Under the pieces are notes generated by a model that saw nothing but the letters and a program-made list of their open reading frames with translations, made no database searches and was not told where the DNA came from. Below are positions 16,484-24,261 of a DNA stretch of 64,000 nt, piece by piece. Numbering within the stretch: position 1 is the stretch's first letter; every line of letters starts with the position of its first letter. Both the position numbers and the translations under genes were made by a program. The stretch lies in the NCBI GenBank assembly GCA_013298765.1, contig JAAFJA010000002.1:62001-126000 (forward strand). The letters are read 5' to 3'. Source of the DNA: Betaproteobacteria bacterium. GTDB taxonomy: Bacteria > Pseudomonadota > Gammaproteobacteria > Burkholderiales > Casimicrobiaceae.

Positions 16484-18046
16484 TTAGTGTCTTCCGTCTG
16501 GTCGTATACTGGCTAGTCGCCGCCTTAACCACTCGGCGGACTCCCTTCTCAGGCTAGTGAGAATTAGTGCGCTTAGCAGTGAAAAATAGCCAAGCATCGC
16601 GATAACCGTAGCGGTCGCTCTGGTCGACGCCGTCGCACCGTTGGTCGGCAACTGCTGAACCCAGGCTTCGCAGAAAAACCAAGTAACGCAGCAGAGTAGA
16701 GCAAAAAAGCTCATCGCTGGCAGACTGTTGCGGATTTCGGCCGAGGCGTCGCCCGCTCGGCGTCCATAGGCGCGATACATCGCGACGATGAGAAGGACTG
16801 CCCCGAGGCTCATCGCGACGGCAGTTCCTGATGCCGCGCCGACCGGCCCTAAGTATACGACTAGCAAAAAACTAAGCGGTACATTTACCGCGAGGCTCAC
16901 GATTGCGGCACGAGCTTGTAAGTCAGACCTTCCGGCAGCTTGCACCATGGCTGCAGCAGGTAGCGCCGCAATGCTGAATGCCGCACCAATTGAGAGACAC
17001 ATGAAGATCCACCGCGCCTCATAACCGACGCCTCCGGTCCACGCATAAAGCATGGCAGGCGAAACAGCTAAAGGCGCGACGATGAAGACTAACGTGGCTA
17101 TTGCTGCTAAGTTCCGAATGCGAAGGTATTCGCGCCACAACGACTCGCGATCAGCTTGTCCGATTGCCGCAGTAGCGAGGAAGGAATCGATGCCGCTCGC
17201 GGGGATGCTGCGCAGCGCGAGGACGCTTCGATTCCCGACTTCGTAGAGCGCAACCGCCGGTAATCCTGCAAGAGCGGCGATCACGAATTTGTCGAACTGA
17301 TAACTCACCACTTGCGCCCAGTCGTACACCTGAAGTGGCAGCGCATGTTTCAACAGTTCTCGCATGCCGCTGCGGCTAGGTCCCACGTGCTCAGTTTCTC
17401 GATCTGGGAAAGTGAGCTGCGTGGCGAGTCCCACGGCCGTAAGCGCCAGAAGTTGTGCCGCCCAGAACGCAATCACTGCATATTCGAGCTTGCCGCTAAT
17501 GATCGCGGCGAGCGCAGCGGCCAAATTTGATGCGAAGGACTGTAGGAACGAGCTGGTCGCGAGCGCCCCGAACTTGCGAGCAGCGTTCAGCTTGAGCGAG
17601 CCAAACTGCAACAGCGCGCGCAGCGAGGATGCGATAAAAACAAATACGACGAGTTCGGTTGCCGATAGCAGCTCACCGTCGGGCAGTCCAACCGCTTTTA
17701 CTAGCAAGCTCGCGGCGGCAATGAGCGGTACGCTCGCTATTCCAAAGCTTAAGAAAACGATGCATAGCGCGTTCGCGGTGACCTGGCGCGCGTCACGTAT
17801 GCGGCCCGCATGCATTAGTGGGGCCACTGCGCGAACGTAGGTCGGCGGCATGCTGAGTTCGAGTAGCGAAAAGGCTGCCCCGAGCGCGAGCAACAGCGCC
17901 CAGGCGGCGAAGTGCTCTGTGCCAAGGAAAGTAAGCAATACGGGGATTACCGCAAGCCCAAGAAGCATATTCGCAATGCGAGCGGCAATGAGCAAAGCGG
18001 CTGGCGTCGCCACGCCGCGGTACTCAGAGAAAAGTCGAACTCGCAT
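16484..18046 (-). CDS. Wzx-type polysaccharide flippase
   Basis: This protein of about 520 residues has twelve or more hydrophobic segments and the loop pattern of the MATE/MVF-type oligosaccharide flippases (VYDWAQVVSYQFDKFVIAALAGLPAVALYEVGNR is typical of Wzx helix 7 and neighbours). It would flip undecaprenyl-linked repeat units to the periplasm. I chose ATG at 18046; an in-frame upstream ATG at 18151 would overlap the preceding gene and adds 35 non-conserved residues. No strong ribosome-binding site precedes 18046. It forms a two-gene minus-strand unit with the Wzy-like gene, inserted between the two halves of the lasso locus. Confidence 0.85.
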   Translation of the reverse strand: MRVRLFSEYRGVATPAALLIAARIANMLLGLAVIPVLLTFLGTEHFAAWALLLALGAAFSLLELSMPPTYVRAVAPLMHAGRIRDARQVTANALCIVFLSFGIASVPLIAAASLLVKAVGLPDGELLSATELVVFVFIASSLRALLQFGSLKLNAARKFGALATSSFLQSFASNLAAALAAIISGKLEYAVIAFWAAQLLALTAVGLATQLTFPDRETEHVGPSRSGMRELLKHALPLQVYDWAQVVSYQFDKFVIAALAGLPAVALYEVGNRSVLALRSIPASGIDSFLATAAIGQADRESLWREYLRIRNLAAIATLVFIVAPLAVSPAMLYAWTGGVGYEARWIFMCLSIGAAFSIAALPAAAMVQAAGRSDLQARAAIVSLAVNVPLSFLLVVYLGPVGAASGTAVAMSLGAVLLIVAMYRAYGRRAGDASAEIRNSLPAMSFFALLCCVTWFFCEAWVQQLPTNGATASTRATATVIAMLGYFSLLSALILTSLRRESAEWLRRRLASIRPDGRH

Positions 18047-18107
18047 CACGCAATTATCAGTGAGTCGACGCGCGTGAATAATCCCCGATTCGAAAAGACA
18101 TCCGCTT

Positions 18108-19439
18108 TCAGCGTTTGCGCTCGCGATTCCATAAGGTGTGGGCGAGCGCAAGTCCGAGCAATAGATTCACCGGAAATAATTCAGTGACGATGATTGCAAG
18201 GCTCGCGGTCCCGAACACGAGATAGAAGGGGCGCAGGCGTTGATCGCGGATAGCGGCCCACACGATTAGCCCGTAAAAGCAGATCACGCCGATAGCGCCT
18301 ATCTGAATAAACATCGCGGTGACGGTGGAGTCCGCTGAGAATTTTTCGCCCGTGCCGCTGTTAGGTAGGGCAGTTGGTGCGTCCTTGACTGCAGTCAGCG
18401 AAGCGTTTGAGCCGAAACCGAGGCCCTGTCCAAGCAGGAATTGACCAACACTTGCATTGGCGACAAGGGTCTTCAAGTTATCGAGGCGTCCCTCTTTGGC
18501 GAGTACCGATTGGTAGAGTCCTGGTCGGTTTGCAATCTCGGGGAGTTTCCATAGAAACAGCGGTATGACCGTTGCCCCAACAAGAAATAGGTAAATTCGA
18601 TGTTTTTGCAAAAACTGGGAATAAAGAAAATAGCAGCCTAGCGCAAATAAACAAACGATTCCTGTACCAGAGGCGCTGGCGTAGAGCAGCGTGATCGTCG
18701 CTAGAACGGCAAGCCCACTCACCCAACGCGGTATTGGGAAGGATAGACAAAACGCGAGCGCGACGACTGAGAAAACGCCCAAGCTGTTGGCGATGACAAG
18801 ACTTCCCGCTGCGCGAAATCCAAGGTCGCAAAAACGTAGCGGTATCCCGATCCAGAATTCGGCGATCACTAGCGCCAGCTGAACCACGAGCAGGAGGACG
18901 AGCGCCCTTGAAACGCTCGCTAATTGGCCTGAGATCCACCCGCCGAAGATCGCGACACCCAAAAACGCGAACGGCCGCAAACCCAACGCGGCGAGTGTGG
19001 GGCCCCACGAGCCAAGGGCGATCACCAAGCCAAGCCCGATGCTCAGTGATAGTGGCGCGAATGCACGAAGTTCGATGGGCGCGGGGCGCGCAGCTCGACC
19101 GATCGCGATCAGTGCCAGCGAAAGTGCCAAGAAACCAGCGAAAAGCCCGTCTTTGATCGGCTTCAGTGCTCGCTCGTAGCCGTTAACTTCGTAGACGTAG
19201 CGACGGCTGGGCAACGAGTTTGAAACGACTTCATTGGATTCATCACGGTCAGCGTTTGCTCCCGTAGGATCTCGCATGCAGCTGCACGGAAGCGTTGGCG
19301 GGTTGCAATAAATTGATACGTATTCGTTGTACGCGGTGCGATCCAATAGCCCCACACGCTTCAGGTACGCAGTTGCGCCGTTCGCAAGCGTCGCGACGAC
19401 AAGTGCCCAACAAAAGTAACGGGTAAGTTGCGGGATCAT
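18108..19439 (-). CDS. Wzy-like O-antigen polymerase
   Basis: This 443-residue membrane protein has about ten transmembrane segments and one larger periplasmic loop between the first and second (residues about 30-95, with an NPPTLPCSCM stretch). A second loop bears FLLGQGLGFGSNASL, similar to the GxGxG loop of O-antigen polymerases and ligases (PF04932-like). It would polymerise repeat units flipped by the neighbouring Wzx. Sequence conservation in Wzy proteins is low, so the call rests on topology, the glycine loop and the adjacent flippase gene. Confidence 0.8.
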   Translation of the reverse strand: MIPQLTRYFCWALVVATLANGATAYLKRVGLLDRTAYNEYVSIYCNPPTLPCSCMRDPTGANADRDESNEVVSNSLPSRRYVYEVNGYERALKPIKDGLFAGFLALSLALIAIGRAARPAPIELRAFAPLSLSIGLGLVIALGSWGPTLAALGLRPFAFLGVAIFGGWISGQLASVSRALVLLLVVQLALVIAEFWIGIPLRFCDLGFRAAGSLVIANSLGVFSVVALAFCLSFPIPRWVSGLAVLATITLLYASASGTGIVCLFALGCYFLYSQFLQKHRIYLFLVGATVIPLFLWKLPEIANRPGLYQSVLAKEGRLDNLKTLVANASVGQFLLGQGLGFGSNASLTAVKDAPTALPNSGTGEKFSADSTVTAMFIQIGAIGVICFYGLIVWAAIRDQRLRPFYLVFGTASLAIIVTELFPVNLLLGLALAHTLWNRERKR

Positions 19440-19714
19440 CGCAGCGTGTATCTGACTAGCATGGTGGGTCGAAGTCGACGTCTTGGCAATACGCTCATGA
19501 TCGAAAATTTTGCGCGCATACGTGATGTCAAAGATTTGAGATGTTAGACGCGCTGGCGACGGAACTACCGTTTACGCGGTTCGCACTCGGCGCGGCCGGG
19601 TACTGCGATCGCCGTCAAATCCGGACACGTCGTTTCGCCTAAACTTCGTAGCCTTGACGTAGGCTGCTTCCTCTAGCCACTGTAGCGTCGCGAGCGGCCA
19701 AACAAGATCCAAGA
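19440..19714. other. Divergent intergenic region, polymerase/lasso kinase
   Basis: These 275 bases lie between the minus-strand Wzy-like gene and the plus-strand kinase gene. They should contain the promoter of the second lasso half. A TTGACG at 19653 resembles a -35 box but lacks a matching -10. No short lasso-type precursor, RNA gene or strong hairpin was seen. Confidence 0.3.
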
Positions 19715-20698
19715 ATGCCTGACCGGAAACAACAAATTTGGGTGCATCATGCGCACGGGTGCCGCATCCTCGCTGACTTCGAAATCCAGGAAGGTCACGG
19801 TAAGCCCGAACCTGCTAGCTCGGTTGCCGCTAAGGTGGGTGATCTTAGATTGAGAAAAGTGCCCGCCGCGCGACTTCCGTCGCCCAAGCGCGGACAGTGG
19901 ATCGTGAAAAATGCCGGTGGCATGTCGGTTGCGGCGGGCGAGTACGGCACATTGCTTAAATCGTACTGCGGTTCGAACGCGCTGATTCCTCCAAGAGCCA
20001 ACGCGAGGGAAGATCAAACGATCTTGGTGTCGCGCGGGAAATCCATCTCAACATCGCGCTTCAATCACACGATTCTGCACGCGTTTATCCCGCAAATCAT
20101 GGCGCTGCGTAACGACGTGGTGCTGCACACGACATCGGTGGTGATCGATGGGCAGTGCTACCTGTTTGCCGGCGACAGCGGCATGGGAAAATCAACACTT
20201 GCCGCAGGGTTCGCAAATCAGGGTCACACGATCTATTCCGAGGACATTGCAAAGATTGAATTTGATAGCGCGGGGCGGCCCTGCGCGTATCCAAGTTACC
20301 CCGGGGTGCGTCTTCGTGGGAATAGTTTTTTGCTCCCTGATGATCGCCGGACCAACGCGCAAGGCCGCTTCGGACTGCCAAAGTTTCGCGTCAACGTGGC
20401 GACTTCCATTGCTGCAGAGCCTGCTCGCCCAGTTCGCGCAATTTTCTTTTTGCGACGCGGCACAACGGTCGGACCAAGGATTTCTAGGCTCTCGCCGATG
20501 CAGGCCATCAAGCCCTACCTCAAAGCGAGTTTTCTGCTTGCGTTTCCTAAATCGACGCGTGGACGCGTGGCATTTGCTCAAGCGGTGAAGCTCGCGAGCG
20601 CTATCCCCGCGTTCGAGCTGCGCTACGCGCGCTCCGCAAAACATTTCCCAAATCTTCTCGCCGAGTTAAACGACTACGTGCGAGGGCTTCATCCATGA
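19715..20698 (+). CDS. HPr kinase-like lasso peptide kinase homologue
   Basis: This 327-residue protein shows the HPr kinase/phosphorylase C-terminal fold seen in lasso clusters of the paeninodin type. The P-loop GDSGMGKSTLA is at residues 152-162. It is preceded by HTTSVVIDGQCYLFA and followed by HTIYSEDIAKIEF, whose Glu-Asp pair is the expected catalytic/metal position. In paeninodin-type systems such kinases phosphorylate the C-terminal Ser of the precursor. Neither precursor here ends in Ser, so another hydroxyl residue or a different reaction must be considered. The second cyclase starts 69 bases downstream. The family call is good; the substrate is inferred from clustering only. Confidence 0.85.
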   Translation: MPDRKQQIWVHHAHGCRILADFEIQEGHGKPEPASSVAAKVGDLRLRKVPAARLPSPKRGQWIVKNAGGMSVAAGEYGTLLKSYCGSNALIPPRANAREDQTILVSRGKSISTSRFNHTILHAFIPQIMALRNDVVLHTTSVVIDGQCYLFAGDSGMGKSTLAAGFANQGHTIYSEDIAKIEFDSAGRPCAYPSYPGVRLRGNSFLLPDDRRTNAQGRFGLPKFRVNVATSIAAEPARPVRAIFFLRRGTTVGPRISRLSPMQAIKPYLKASFLLAFPKSTRGRVAFAQAVKLASAIPAFELRYARSAKHFPNLLAELNDYVRGLHP

Positions 20699-20767
20699 CA
20701 GCTTCCGCAGTCGCTCGGCACCTCCGCGGTAGCCTGATGCTTCCTGTTTTGGGCGAGCTTACTTAGC

Positions 20768-22624
20768 ATGTCTCTGACCGCGTTTATCGTTCGCGTCGAG
20801 CCACCTAGCGAATTACGAGCCCACGCCGATCACGCGGTAGCGCGATTTCTTGAATCGCTTACGTTACAAAAGGCGCTCCATATCGATGTCGGTCCTGTCA
20901 GGATCGACTTTGCATCGATATGGCCAGATCAAAACAGTGCCGCAATCGCGACCCGCGTCGACCCCGCGGATCCGTCGAACGTGCACGCAGTCATTTTCGA
21001 TGGTTGGCTGGAAAATCGCGACGAGCTAGTTCGACAACTGGACACTGTTGAGGCGCATTTTCAAAGCAGCGACGCACGACTCGTCCTTGAAAGTCTTGGG
21101 CGATGGGGTGATAATGCAATAAACCGACTTTATGGCGATTACAGCTTCGTGTCAATACGCGTGAGCGGTCGAAGCGCTGTGCCTGATATTTTTGCTGTTC
21201 GTGACAAAGTGGGTATTCGGCCACTTTTCTACGCTGAAGCAGGCGGCAGGATTGCGATTAGCAACTTGCCCGGTGCGCTCGCCGCGGTCCCGTGGGTCGA
21301 TGTCTCGTTAAACGAAGGCTACGCGGCTGAATTTTTGGCTGCTGAGATCAACAGTGTCGGTGAGACGCTCTACCGCGGTGTAAGTCGCATCATCGGCGGG
21401 CACCGTCTGTCGACGCGCGAGGGGCAAAAGCCAACGGTCGCGCGGTACTATAGGCCGAACGATACGGTCTCCCGACTGAGGCAAGAGGAGTCAGTCGAAG
21501 CATTTCGCGAACGGTTCATGGAAGCTGTTTATTCCGCTTCTGGAGACCCGCATCCTGCCGGGTTGATGCTCTCTGGCGGTATCGATTCATCGTCGATTGC
21601 AATGGCACTCGCCGATCTCGCCGCAGCGGGGCGGGTGGATCCCGGAAAACTGACGGGACTCTCGCTAGTTTTTCCAGGACAAGCGTGTGATGAGCAGCTG
21701 TATCTCGACGCGATAGAAGCGGTCGTTCCTTTCAAGATTGAGCGGTTCACGCCGGTTTATGCGACTTGCGAAACTGTCGCTGAGCAGACAGCGCGGCTTA
21801 AATATGTTGTGTTTCCGTTCGCCGCGTCGGGGATGACCGTGCTTGCGAATTACCAGCACAAGCAAGGTGGGCGCGTGATTCTCAATGGCGAGGGCGGTGA
21901 CGAACTGCTGCTTGCGTACGCTCACGCATTGCGCGGGGCGCTGCTCAATCCAAGAGACTGGGCTAGCGCAAGGAAATACCTTGCTACGCGTAGGCGATCG
22001 CTACCTACTGGTTTTTCGTGGCGAGGGCAGTTGCGTCAGCTTGTCAATCCGCTGTTGGGGTGGCCCATTGAGAATGTACTCAATCGTTTGCGCGACCGCC
22101 AACGCTCTGGATGGATCAGCCCGGTAGACCCATCGTGGAGCGAACGTGTTCAGCTTAGTGCGCGGCTCGATCAACTTTCGCCGCCCGCGTTCGCGCGCAC
22201 CGTATCCATGGCGTTGGCATCAAGCGGATTTTGGGCCGAAACCAACGAGAACGCGTTTTTTCATTCGCTCTTGCGAGGGCAGGAATCGCGGAGTCCGATG
22301 CTTTCAGCGCGAATGTTGGAGTTTTGCAACACGCTCCCATTGACGATGCTCGACGGGCAAACAGAATATTCGCGGCAGCTTCTGCGCACCAGCGTGAGGC
22401 ATCGTCTCCCCGCGCTGATCGCCGCCCGACGTGGCAAGTCAGAGTTCAGCAGCGCGCTCCTGCCTGCGCTGGAAACAGCGGTTGCGGCCCGTTTTGGTGC
22501 GAACTGGTCTTGCCCACGTTTGTGCAATGCCGGGTCGTCGACGATCACGCGGCAGGAGTCGCCTCAGATTTGGCGATTAGACGCCGCGCAATCATTCGCG
22601 GCATTTGCGTCACATTGCCTGTAA
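20768..22624 (+). CDS. Lasso cyclase 2 (asparagine-synthetase-like C protein, no catalytic Cys)
   Basis: This 618-residue asparagine-synthetase homologue is probably the macrolactam-forming cyclase for precursor 2, which follows 106 bases downstream. The ATP-binding PP-loop is SGGIDSSSI near residue 268, and ILNGEGGDELLLAY is the second synthetase motif. The amidotransferase-like domain starts MSLTAFIVRVEPP and has no Cys near the N-terminus, so it cannot hydrolyse glutamine; that is common among lasso C proteins. It is clearly diverged from cyclase 1 (14221-16050) and not a recent duplicate. Precursor pairing is inferred from position. Confidence 0.9.
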   Translation: MSLTAFIVRVEPPSELRAHADHAVARFLESLTLQKALHIDVGPVRIDFASIWPDQNSAAIATRVDPADPSNVHAVIFDGWLENRDELVRQLDTVEAHFQSSDARLVLESLGRWGDNAINRLYGDYSFVSIRVSGRSAVPDIFAVRDKVGIRPLFYAEAGGRIAISNLPGALAAVPWVDVSLNEGYAAEFLAAEINSVGETLYRGVSRIIGGHRLSTREGQKPTVARYYRPNDTVSRLRQEESVEAFRERFMEAVYSASGDPHPAGLMLSGGIDSSSIAMALADLAAAGRVDPGKLTGLSLVFPGQACDEQLYLDAIEAVVPFKIERFTPVYATCETVAEQTARLKYVVFPFAASGMTVLANYQHKQGGRVILNGEGGDELLLAYAHALRGALLNPRDWASARKYLATRRRSLPTGFSWRGQLRQLVNPLLGWPIENVLNRLRDRQRSGWISPVDPSWSERVQLSARLDQLSPPAFARTVSMALASSGFWAETNENAFFHSLLRGQESRSPMLSARMLEFCNTLPLTMLDGQTEYSRQLLRTSVRHRLPALIAARRGKSEFSSALLPALETAVAARFGANWSCPRLCNAGSSTITRQESPQIWRLDAAQSFAAFASHCL

Positions 22625-22641
22625 AAGTACACACTGTGCGC

Positions 22642-22670
22642 TTGCAGGTCTGAAACGGACTTGGTAGACT
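22642..22670 (+). promoter_or_regulatory. Candidate promoter for precursor 2
   Basis: TTGCAG at 22642-22647 and TAGACT at 22665-22670 are separated by 17 bases and lie about 60 bases before the precursor 2 start. Matches to the sigma-70 consensus are three and four of six, so the site is only a candidate. A separate promoter would allow the precursor to be made in excess over the enzymes. Confidence 0.35.
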
Positions 22671-22730
22671 TCTCAGTGTGTGTCTGTGAGATAGCTGCGA
22701 CCGGCAGCATTTAAATCTGAGGAATAAAAA

Positions 22731-22898
22731 ATGGCAAACGTAGGCGAAATGCGCAAAACATACTCCACACCAACCGTGGTTACCTTCGGTACGCTTGCAG
22801 CAATCACTGCGCAAGGCTCGATGGGCCCGTATTGCGATGTGATCAACATGGCATTCCTCAGCACTGATCCGCAAGGCCAGCAAGGAATGTTCTGCTAA
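22731..22898 (+). CDS. Lasso peptide precursor 2
   Basis: This 55-residue precursor follows a GAGGAAT ribosome-binding site eight or so bases before ATG. Its leader matches precursor 1 in spacing: Y11-S-T-P14, F19-G20, I25-T26-A27. By the Thr(-2) rule the core starts at Gln28 with QGSMGPYCD, giving a nine-residue ring to Asp9. Cutting one residue later would give Gly1 and an eight-residue ring to Asp8. The core is long (28 residues by the first model) and ends GQQGMFC; the ring Cys and the C-terminal Cys could pair. It lies between cyclase 2 and a terminator. The precursor call is firm; the exact cleavage site is not. Confidence 0.88.
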   Translation: MANVGEMRKTYSTPTVVTFGTLAAITAQGSMGPYCDVINMAFLSTDPQGQQGMFC

Positions 22899-22937
22899 GC
22901 AAGCTCCTGCATTTCCGCTACACGCTAGCGGGTTCGC

Positions 22938-22972
22938 AAAAAAACGGCGCTAATCGCGCCGTTTTGCTTTTC
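22938..22972. terminator. Bidirectional rho-independent terminator
   Basis: A perfect 10-base-pair stem, AAAACGGCGC at 22941-22950 and GCGCCGTTTT at 22956-22965, encloses a five-base loop. Runs of A before and T after the stem make it work on both strands. It ends the precursor 2 transcript and overlaps the stop codon of the convergent nucleotidyltransferase gene. Confidence 0.85.
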
Positions 22973-24155
22973 TGAGCAGCGAATTGGTGAGAATCGGCAG
23001 GCGGGCAGTGGTTGTCGACTGCATGTAGTCCGCAAGCGTCGGCGAAAACGCAGTTCCCACTAACTGCGCAGCCTGACGAACATTTCGCACGCGTGCAAAG
23101 TGACGCCGCCAGATTTCTAGTTTTGTAAGTTGGACTGCCCCGTCGCTTCGGGCGCAGATGTCGGCGAGGATGGCTTTCGATCCAAGTAGTGCAGCTGCTC
23201 GCATCCACTCTGCCATCTTAAGTGTTCGTAACTCAATTTCCGCGGCGAGATCAACAAAGGCTCTACCGGCTCCTCCGTCGATGGAAAGAAGCGGAGTGCC
23301 GGTCAACCGCTCGGCGCATCGCAAGCAATCAATCGCCGATTTGGTCTCAACTTGATGGGAGTTACGCACGTTTGCTTTTGCTACCAGCAGTAAATCAGCG
23401 TCCGAAAACCATCGAATCGCTTTTTTATTCAACTCAAGCGATTCACTGGCACGATCTACAAGCGCATCCTCGTTCGTATGGCTGCGCAGCCATCGGTTTG
23501 ATAGATGCCAGTGCAGATCAATTTCTAACGCACCGCCTAGTTTCTGGAAGGAAACTTCCCTCACAGAGCGAAGAAACGCAGGTCTATCAAGCCAGCGTTG
23601 ATCGACTTGGCACACGTACTGTGCGTTTTCAAGCGCGCGGGCTGCGAGAAGCGCCTGATCGGGCCGCACCAATAGATCAACGTCTTTTACGTCTCGTCTT
23701 TCCGCTGCGCCGTAAAGGTGGATCGCTAGAGGCGCGCCCTTAAGAATGACCGCGTCAACGCCAGCCGCGTTTAATCGCTCATACGCATCGAGCGCCGCCA
23801 TGCTGATCAGTCGATTCCAGCGTGAACGTAGCGAGGCACGGGCGTTTGCATTTGCGAGCACGTCGGGCGGGCATCCAAGGCTCGATTGGTTGAGGCGATG
23901 CACGACCCACGTGAGAAGCATTTCCCTTTCAGCTGTATCGATCAAACTCGACCATTCTGCCGCCTCCCAGTTACCGAAAAGCGGGCTTAGCTCTTTCGCG
24001 CCGTCGTTACCAGGTGCAGCGGCAAGCCAAATGAGACCTAAGCGAATCGGGTCAATATCGACGCGGAGTTTGCGAGCCAACGCGCTCGCAGCGCGATGCA
24101 GCGCCGAGCGATTAGGCGAGTTTGTTGCGGGAGCTTTTGGAGTCTCAAGTGGCAT
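22950..24155 (-). CDS. Second nucleotidyltransferase-family protein of the lasso locus
   Basis: This 401-residue protein belongs to the same uncharacterised nucleotidyltransferase family as the protein at 9374. The core reads VDAVILKGAPLAIHLYGAAERRD and then VKDVDLLVRPDQ near residue 158, with the spaced Asp pair. LEIDLHWHLSNRWL supplies the third acidic residue. It keeps the classical LKG motif that the first copy has changed to LKA. It is convergent with cyclase 2 and precursor 2, with its stop inside their shared terminator. It probably modifies a lasso peptide, perhaps after phosphorylation; this is inferred from family and location. Confidence 0.82.
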   Translation of the reverse strand: MPLETPKAPATNSPNRSALHRAASALARKLRVDIDPIRLGLIWLAAAPGNDGAKELSPLFGNWEAAEWSSLIDTAEREMLLTWVVHRLNQSSLGCPPDVLANANARASLRSRWNRLISMAALDAYERLNAAGVDAVILKGAPLAIHLYGAAERRDVKDVDLLVRPDQALLAARALENAQYVCQVDQRWLDRPAFLRSVREVSFQKLGGALEIDLHWHLSNRWLRSHTNEDALVDRASESLELNKKAIRWFSDADLLLVAKANVRNSHQVETKSAIDCLRCAERLTGTPLLSIDGGAGRAFVDLAAEIELRTLKMAEWMRAAALLGSKAILADICARSDGAVQLTKLEIWRRHFARVRNVRQAAQLVGTAFSPTLADYMQSTTTARLPILTNSLLRKAKRRD

Positions 24156-24227
24156 CAGCTGGCAGTGTAGCGGGTAACTCTGCTCGCGATCCCGCGCGCC
24201 AGTTCGAGATCAATTCTTCAAGTAGCT

Positions 24228-24236
24228 TGTTACACT
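24228..24236 (+). promoter_or_regulatory. Candidate extended -10 promoter of the glycan cluster
   Basis: TG-T-TACACT at 24228-24236 fits an extended -10 element and lies 25 bases before the first gene of the plus-strand glycan cluster. No clear -35 hexamer is present. The gap of 106 bases to the divergent nucleotidyltransferase gene leaves little other room for a promoter. Confidence 0.35.
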
Positions 24237-24261
24237 GAAAAAAAGTAGTGCGTTTCGTTTC

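Noticed and set aside
19440-19714. A possible small gene before the kinase
   Set aside because: No frame has a ribosome-binding site with a lasso-type leader or other recognisable peptide.
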